In this document: piece after piece, positions 29,985 to 36,684 of the stretch | Layout of the letters: every line of letters starts with the position of its first letter | Numbering within the stretch: position 1 is the stretch's first letter | Assembly: GCA_963575745.1 (NCBI GenBank) | Contig: CAUYUJ010014192.1 | Location: forward strand, 392,501 to 429,184 | DNA: 36,684 nucleotides | Source of the DNA: Prorocentrum cordatum | Taxonomy: Eukaryota > Sar > Dinophyceae > Prorocentrales > Prorocentraceae | Reading direction: 5' to 3' | The notes under the pieces: model-generated | Seen by the model: only the letters and a program-made list of their open reading frames with translations | The model's database searches: none | What the model was told of the DNA's origin: nothing | Translations under genes and position numbers: made by a program

Positions 29985-32900
29985 GAGCTGCGATCAGCGA
30001 CAGCGTCGCCACTTTCAAGCGCTGCTGGGGGCGCCGACAGAGCGGGCGGGTGCCCGCCGCAGATTCAAACTCGACATCGCCATCCCTGGGCGGCCGCGAT
30101 CTGTGAGACTGTCGCCACTTTCGAGGCCTGCTGGGGGGTCAACAGAGTGGGTGCCCGCCGCGGATTCAAATTAGACCTCGCCGTCCATGGGGGGCTGCGA
30201 TCTTTGAAACTGTCGCCGCTTCCGAGGGCTGCTGGGGAGGCCAACAGAGTGGGTGCCCGCTGGGGATTCAAATTCGACCTCGCCATCCCTGGGGGGCTGC
30301 GATCTGTGCAGCTGTCGCCACTTTCGTTCGAGTGCTGCTGGGGAGGCCCGCAGAGTGGGTGCCCGCCGCAGATCCAAATTTAACCTCGCCGTCCCTGGGG
30401 GGCTGCGATCTGTGCAGCTGTCGCCACTTTCGTTCGAGTGCTGCTGGGGAGGCCCGCAGAGTGGGTGCCCGCCGCAGATCCAAATTTAACCTCGCCGTCC
30501 CTGGGGGGCTGCGATCGGTGAACATGTTGAAGTTTTCGAGGGATGATGGGGGGGGGGGGGCAAAAGAGTGGGTGCCCGCTGGGGATTCAAATTCGACCAC
30601 GCCATCCCCGGGGGCTGCGATCTGTGTGAAGCTGTCGTCGGGGGCTGCTGGGGAGGCCAACAGAAGGGGTGCCCGCCGCAGATTCAAATTTGACTTCGCC
30701 ATCCAAGGGGGCTGCGATCGGTGAAGCTGTCGCCACTTTCGAGGGCTGCAAGGGAGGCCAGCAGAGTGGGTGCCCGCCGCAGGTTCACATTCGACCTCGC
30801 CATCCCTGGGGGGCTGCGATGTGTGAAAATGCTGCCACTTTCGAGGGCTGCTGGGGGTGCCGCAGAGTGGGTGCCCGCCACAGAGCCAAACTTGACCTCG
30901 CCATCCCGGGGGGGCTGCAATCTGTGAAACGGTCGCTGCTTTCGAGGGCTGCTGGGGCGGCCAACAGAGTGGGTGCCTGCAGCAGGTTCCAATTAGACCT
31001 CGCCATCCCTGGGGGCTGCGATCCGTGTCAAACTGTCGCCACTTTCGAGGGCCGCCGGGGAGGCCGCATATTCAAATTCGACCTCGCCATCCCTGGGTGG
31101 CTGCGATTTGTGAGACTGTCACCGCTTTCGAGGGCTGCCGGGGGCGCTCACAGAGTGGGTGCCCGCCGCAGATTCAGTCTAGATCTCGCCATCCCTGGGG
31201 GGCTGCGATCTGTGTGAAGCTGCCGCCGCTGTCGAGGGCTGCTGGGGAGGCCGACAGAGTGGGCGCCTGCCGCCGATTCGAATTGGACCTCGCCATCTCT
31301 GGGGGGCTGCGATCTGTGGAACTGTCGCCGCTCTCGAAGGCTGTTGGGGAAGCCAGAAGAGCGGGTGCCCGCCGCAGATTCAAATTAACCTTTTCCGTCC
31401 CGGGGGGGCTGCGACCCGCGAAAGTGTCGCCGCTTTCGAGGGCGGCTGGGGGGGGGGGAACGGAGTGGGTGCCCGCCGCAGTTTGAAATTTGACTTCGCC
31501 GTCCCTGGGGTGCTGCGATCCGCGAAAACGCCGCCACTTTCGAGGGCTGCTGGGAAGGCCGACGGAGCGGGTGCCCGCCGCAAATTCGAACTAGACCTCG
31601 CCATCCCGGGGGGGCTGCAATCTGTGAAACGGTCGCTGCTTTCGAGGGCTGCTGGGTCGGCCAACAGAGTGGGTGCCTGCAGCAGGTTCCAATTAGACCT
31701 CGCCATCCCTGGGGGCTGCGATCCGTGTCAAACTGTCGCCACTTTCGAGGGCCGCCGGGGAGGCCGCATATTCAAATTCGACCTCGCCATCCCTGGGTGG
31801 CTGCGATTTGTGAGACTGTCACCGCTTTCGAGGGCTGCCGGGGGCGCTCACAGAGTGGGTGCCCGCCGCAGATTCAGTCTAGATCTCGCCATCCCTGGGG
31901 GGCTGCGATCTGTGAAACGGTCGCTGCTTTCGAGGGCTGCTGGAAAGGCCCACAGAGTGGGTGCCAGCAGCAGATGCCAATCCGACCCCGCCATCCCTGG
32001 GTGGCTGCGATCTGTGAAACTGTCGCCGCTTTCGAGGACTGGTGGGGCGGCCAACAGAGGGGGTGCCCGACGCAGATTTGAACTAAACATCGCCATCCCT
32101 GGGGGGCTGCGATCTGTCTGACAATGCCGCCACTTTCGAGGGCTGCTGGGGAGGCCAGCAGAGCGGGTGCCCGCCGCAAATTCAAATTCGACCTCGCCAT
32201 CCTTGGGGGGCTGCGATCTGTGGAACTGTCGCCACTTTCAAGAGCTGCTGGGGGGAGCCAGCAGAGTGGGTACCCGCCGCAGATTCAAATTCGACCTCGC
32301 CATATTTTCAACTTAGACATCGCCATCCCTGGGGGGCTGCGATCGGTGTCAACCTGTCGCCACTTTCGAGGGCTGCTGGGGAGGCCAACAGAGTGGGTAC
32401 CCGCCGCATATTCAAATTAAACATCGCCGTCCCTGGGGAGCTGCGACTGCGAAACTGTGGCCGCTTTCGAGGGCTGCTGGGGAGGCCAACACAGTGGGTG
32501 CCCGCCGCAAGTCCAAACCAGACCTCGCCATCTCTGGGTGGCTGTGATGTGTGAGACTGTCGCCGCTTTCGAGGGCTGCTGGGGGGGCTCGCAGAGTGGG
32601 TGCCCGCCGCAGATTCAAATTTGACCTCGCCGTCCCTGGGGGGCTGCGAGCTGCGAGGCTGCCGCCACTTTCGAGGGCTGCTGGGGAGGCGGACAGAGTG
32701 GGCCCCCGCAGCATATTCAAACTAGACCTCGCCATCTCTGGGGGGCTGCGATGTGAAACTGTCGCCACTTTCGAGGGCTGCTGGGGAGGCCAACAGAGTG
32801 GGTGCCCACCTGAGCCTCCAACTAGACCTCGCCATCCCTGGGCGGGCTGCGATCTGTGAAACTGTCGCCACTTTCGAGGACTGGTGGGGAGGCCAACAGA

Positions 32901-34165
32901 GTGGGTGCCCGACGCAATTTTAAATTTGACATCGCCATCCGTGGGGGGCTGCGATATGTGCGAAACTGTCGCCACTTTCGAGGGCTGCTGGGGAGGCCAA
33001 CAGAGCGGGTGCCCGCCGCAGATTCAAATTTGACCTCGACATCCGTGGGTGGCTGCGATTTGTGAGACTGTCGCCGCTTTCGAAGGCGGCCGGGAGGGGG
33101 CGACAGAGCGGGGGCCCGCCGCATGTTCAAGTTAGACCTCGCCATCCCTGGGGGGCTGCGAACTGTGCAACCGGCGCCACTTTCGAGAGTTGCTGGGGGG
33201 TCCAGCACAGTGGCGTCCTGCGCGGATCCAAACTAGACCTCGCCATCCATGGGGGGCTGCGATCTGTTTTAAATTGCCGCCGCTTTCAAGGGCTGCTGGG
33301 GGGTCCAGCATAGTGACGTCCTACGCGGATTCAAACTAGACCTCGCCATCCCTGGGGGGCTGCGATCTGAGAAATTGTCGCCACTTTCGACGGATGCTGG
33401 GGGGTCCAGCACAGTGATGTCCGACGCGGATTCAATTTGACCTCGCCATCCTTGGGGAGCTGACATCTGTGAAACTGTCGCCACTTTCGAGGGCTGCTGG
33501 TGGGTCCAGCATAGTGACGTCCTACGCAGATTCAAATTCGACCTCGCCATCCCTGGGGGGCTGCGATCTAAGAAATTGTCGCCATTTTCGAGACCTGGTG
33601 TGGGTCCCAGCATAGTGACGTCCCGCGCAGATTCAAACTAGACCTCGCCATCCCTGAGGGGATGCGATCTGTGAAACTTGCGCCACTTTCGAAGTCTGGT
33701 GGGGGTCCAGCATAGTGACGTCCGACGCAGATTCAAACTAGACCTCGCCATCCTTGGGGTACTGCCATCTGTTTCGAGGCCTGCTGGGGGGTCCAGCATA
33801 GTGGCGTCCTACGCGGATTCAAAATTAACCTCGCCATCCTGGGGGGGCTGCGATCTGTGGAACTGTCGCCACTTTCGAGGGCTGCTGGGGGCGCTCACAG
33901 AGTGGGCACCCGCAGCAGATTCAAACTAGACCTCGCCATCTCTGGGGGGCTGCGATATGTGAAACTGTCGCCACTTTCGAGGGCTGCTGGGGAGGCCAAC
34001 AGAGTGGGTGCCCACCAGAGCCTCCAATTAGACCTCGCCATCCCTGGGGGGCTGCGATCTGTGAAAACATCGCCACTTTCGAGGCCTGCTGGGGGTCCAG
34101 CATAATGACGTGCTACGCAGATTCAAATTCGGCCTCGCCATCCCCGGGGGGCTGCCGTACGTCCA
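29985..34165 (+). repeat. ~104-bp satellite array, about 40 units, inside an RT relic
   Basis: Unit sequence is built from CTGTCGCCACTTTCGAGGGC, TGCTGGGGAGGCCAACAGAG, TGGGTGCCCGCCGCAGATTC, AAATTCGACCTCGCCATCCC and TGGGGGGCTGCGATCTGTG. The spacing is 102-106 bp. Because this is often close to 35 codons, repetitive frames such as LSPLSRAAGEANRVGARRR stay open on both strands, but nothing else supports a protein. Units from about 33186 to 33830 are a variant with GGGTCCAGCATAGTGACGTCC in place of the CAACAGAGTGGGTGCCCG part, and the main type returns at 33840. Copies at 30294-30506 and at 30894/31594 show recent duplications. Confidence 0.93.
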
Positions 34166-34186
34166 TGTCTCGTCACCGCCCCCTCA

Positions 34187-34620
34187 TGAGGTCGCCCGAG
34201 CTACTCATGCCCTGCGTGTTGCGCAGGGGTTGGGTACGTCGCTAGGGTTTTCTTGCCTCCCAAGTCTTCGCGTGCTCCATTACCATGTTCGTTGCGAAGC
34301 TCGACCCGCTGCCGTGCCCTCTCGGCGCGATCGAGCTGCAGGCGCGCCGCGCGCTGTTCCGCGGCCCGAAGGGGTGGTTCTCCGACGTCCAGCCCGCCGC
34401 TCGGGCTGCGAGGGCCACGGTTGCTCGTTCCGAGACCGCGGCGCGTGGAGGGCTGCGGAAGAAGGCCCGCGCCCGCCAGCCCTCCCGAGTGAGCAACGAC
34501 GTCGTGAACCAGCCCACGGTCAGGCTTTTCCGGCAGTGCATCGACCAGAACTTATTGCTTTCGCTTCGCGAGGCCACCGGTGAATTACAAGCGGCCGAGC
34601 GGCAAGAGCAAACGGCGCCC
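34187..34620 (+). pseudogene. LINE-type reverse transcriptase, thumb/C-terminal part (copy 4, right portion)
   Basis: Just after the satellite, frame 0 reads VARATHALRVAQGLG and SLRVLHYHV (34190-34282). Frame 1 continues with FVAKLDPLPCPLGAIELQAR and RALFRGPKGWF (34288-34380). This matches the block that follows W..P..KF..R in LINE RTs (compare YNSAVLTCTSYVAQFF in copy 2). It fits end to end with the left portion that stops at KKFIER near 29793. Frame 1 stays open to 35412, but beyond about 34620 I recognise no domain and no Cys/His cluster. The frame changes once within the block. Confidence 0.65.
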
Positions 34621-36050
34621 TGTCTTCTAGACCCTGCGGGCCCCTTCGCCCAGGAGCGGCGCGGGTGGCAAGAGGAGGCCGCTCGTGCATCTCATGCCGC
34701 GTCCCAGCCCTCCGCAGGAAACGCTCTGACAAGTGGCAGTTCAATCTTTTGCCCGGCCACCGCCCAGCCCCGTGGCTCAATGCCCCCCTTCTCGCCTCCC
34801 CCCTCCTCCACCCTGCAGGCGTGCCATGTTCGCCCTGCTCGGTGCGTGGGGCGGCTGGATTGCAGCCCGCCGCTTCGGCAGGGCAGGGGGCCGCCTCTTC
34901 AGCTGCCCTCGCGGGGGGGGCAGCGCGCAGCATTGCGCAGCGTGCGCCGCGTTTCACACCTTGCGCAGTCAATGTTTCGGCCTTCGCCAGCCCCCCAAGG
35001 AGGAGTATATCAGCGACTTCCCCGGCGCGCGCCCCCTCGGGGCTTCTCTCCGAGTGCATCGCTGGGGCGGCAGCGCCAGGGCTACCACAGTTGCGTTCTG
35101 GGCGATCGGAGTTTTGCTTCGTGCAAAGCGCAAAGCGCCTTCAGACGCGCCCTCCGCGCCGCTGAGGGGGCCGACTTGTTCCGCGGCAACGTCCACGACG
35201 CAGTCGCCCTCGTCAATATTGTTTTCAGGAGACCCAAGCAGGCAGCCAATGGTTTCTTCGTCGGTCCAGGCTCGAGTTGGTTTTCATGCTCTCCCTCAAG
35301 TCGGTCGTTTCTCGGGCTTGCTCGCTGCGCCTGGCCAATTGTCCGTGTTGTTACGGGCAGCCCCGCCCGCTTTTCCGCGATGCGAATCTGGGGCGTCTTC
35401 TTATCCGTGTAGTTATGTTGCCGCGTATTCTCGTCTGGTCTCGTTTCCCGCCCCCCCTCCCCACCTCACTCTTCTTCGTCGCTCTCCCCTCCGATCCCCC
35501 CCTCGGCGCTGTGTAATCGTTGGCCTCTCGGGCCTCGAGGGGTATCCGCGCGCGCAGAGCAGCTGCATTTGTCGATTTACCCAGGCCGCACTTCATTGCA
35601 TGAGTTTGCCGCTTGCCTGCTGCAGGCAGGCTTGCGTGGCGTTCCCGGCATGCGCAGCCATATTTTGACTCGCGGTGTAATTGCGCCATCCGTTGCGCAT
35701 TCACTTCGGGGGTGCGATCGGGGAAACAGAGCCACATGTTGCCGGCATGATATTCTCCTAAGCAGCGAGGACAGTGTCCGCAAGCACCGAGTCCGCGACA
35801 ATCTGTTGTGCTCCTGTCGTCCACAAGGGGGGCAGGATTTGCATGGTTGATTGGGGCGTGCCGACCGCCTAGCCTCACTGCGTTTGAACTGCCCGCATTT
35901 CCGCCCTGATTCCCCCGGCTGTCTCACGCGATTTCTCGCGCGCACCGCTGGCAAAGGCTGTTGTCGCTCATCCTTCGCGCGAGATAGCAACACGCGAGCG
36001 GAAGGCGCTCGCGCGTAGTCCACGCCATTCAGACCCAGGAGGCCCAGACC
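34621..36050. other. Probable LINE tail and flank, no further domain recognised
   Basis: Long open frames occur (34285-35412 and 34733-35668, plus strand), but composition is GC-rich and no motif could be tied to a family. It may be the worn C-terminus and 3' UTR of copy 4. I see no RNA gene or other feature. Confidence 0.45.
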
Positions 36051-36054
36051 CAGG

Positions 36055-36555
36055 AGGGGTGCGGGGGGGGGGGGGGGGGGGGGGGGGGGGCGACCGACAT
36101 GGGGGGCTGGCGCCATTCAGCGCCGGGTGGAGAGAGGGGGGGGGGGGGGAGGGGGGGGGAGGCTGGCGACATTCAGGCCCGGGAGGGAAGGAGGGGGGGG
36201 GGTGTTCGCTCTGTGGGGGGGAGGGGGGGGGGCGACGCCCTTCAGCCCCGGGGGGGGGAGTGGGGGGGGGGCGGCGCTTTTTGGCCCGGGGGTGAGGAGG
36301 GGGGGGGGGGGGTTTTGGTGGGGGGCAACGTGGGGAGGGAGGGGGGGGTGGGGGGGGGCCGCATGCCGACGCGCTCGGGCACCCGTGAGGGGAATTTGGG
36401 AGGGGGGGGGCATACCGGAAGCAATGGATGCGGCCATACGGGGCCCGGGGAGAGGAGAGGGGGGGGGAGTGCCGACGCCGTTGCTGGCGCTATTCGCGCC
36501 CGGGGGGGGCCGGGGGGGCGGGGGCTGACGCCGTGGCTGACGCCATTCACGCCCG
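36055..36555 (+). repeat. G-rich minisatellite with poly-G runs
   Basis: Begins with a G run of about 30 bases (36064-36090), then units around GGCGCCATTCAGCGCCGGG and GGGGAGGGGGGGG. It is strongly G-quadruplex prone, and the assembly is likely unreliable in the longest runs. Confidence 0.9.
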
Positions 36556-36556
36556 G

Positions 36557-36684
<128 letters not shown>

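Noticed and set aside
30669-32121. Open frames of repeated LSPLSRAAGEANRVGARRR peptide
   Set aside because: They reflect a satellite period near 35 codons. Many frames on both strands are equally open, and there is no start context.
35351-35878. 175-codon minus-strand frame with several Cys residues
   Set aside because: It has no recognisable zinc-finger spacing or domain and is no better than the overlapping plus-strand frames.

Overview
The window looks like dinoflagellate nuclear DNA. It has a 22-nt dinoflagellate spliced-leader relic upstream of a decayed reading frame (20 of 22 bases match), decayed retroelement frames of the type that fill these genomes, very high GC between arrays, and an extreme load of micro- and minisatellites. 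I see no intact host gene, no rRNA or tRNA gene and no CRISPR array. Most of the long open frames are low-complexity arrays or shadows of decayed retroelement frames. I do not assign a species.

Region by region: 1-2598 is a frameshifted LINE-type reverse transcriptase (RT) with a Cys/His tail. 2.7-4.66 kb is GAG, GAT and TGTATA-type microsatellite. 4658-11003 is the centrepiece, a nearly full-length tyrosine-recombinase (YR) retrotransposon. It carries, in order, a gag-like frame, RT/RNase H, tyrosine recombinase and a methyltransferase-like domain, and it is bounded by split direct repeats in the order A1 ... B1-A2-B2. It sits inside a TATG-type microsatellite, whose continuation lies at 11004-11135. 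11.4-17.6 kb is a mosaic of arrays: a ~100-bp repeat, a GGGTGGGTCGCG minisatellite, (CAA)n, (GA)n, a 42-bp minisatellite, CTCACTCA, GGGCTATAG, GAT and GGA/TCC. 17617-19079 is the 3' half of a second LINE RT. 19.6-22.9 kb is again arrays, including a higher-order repeat of three composite modules. 22.9-25.1 kb holds an RNase H relic, an RT 3' fragment and a LINE 3'-end fragment. 26533-28108 is a spliced-leader relic followed by a gag-like frame with one stop and one frameshift. 29.2-34.7 kb is another LINE RT whose coding region is split by a ~4.2-kb array of ~40 units of ~104 bp. The window ends in G-rich minisatellite and a (GT)n run.

The pieces do not form a host pathway. They are layers of retrotransposition, by target-primed LINEs, a YR element and possibly retroposed trans-spliced mRNA, overwritten by satellite expansion. 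The best candidate for something undescribed is the YR element at 4658-11003. Its domain order (methyltransferase-like domain after the recombinase), its split direct repeats with a covarying hairpin, and its clean insertion in a microsatellite can all be read directly. Family assignments rest on motif recognition without database search.
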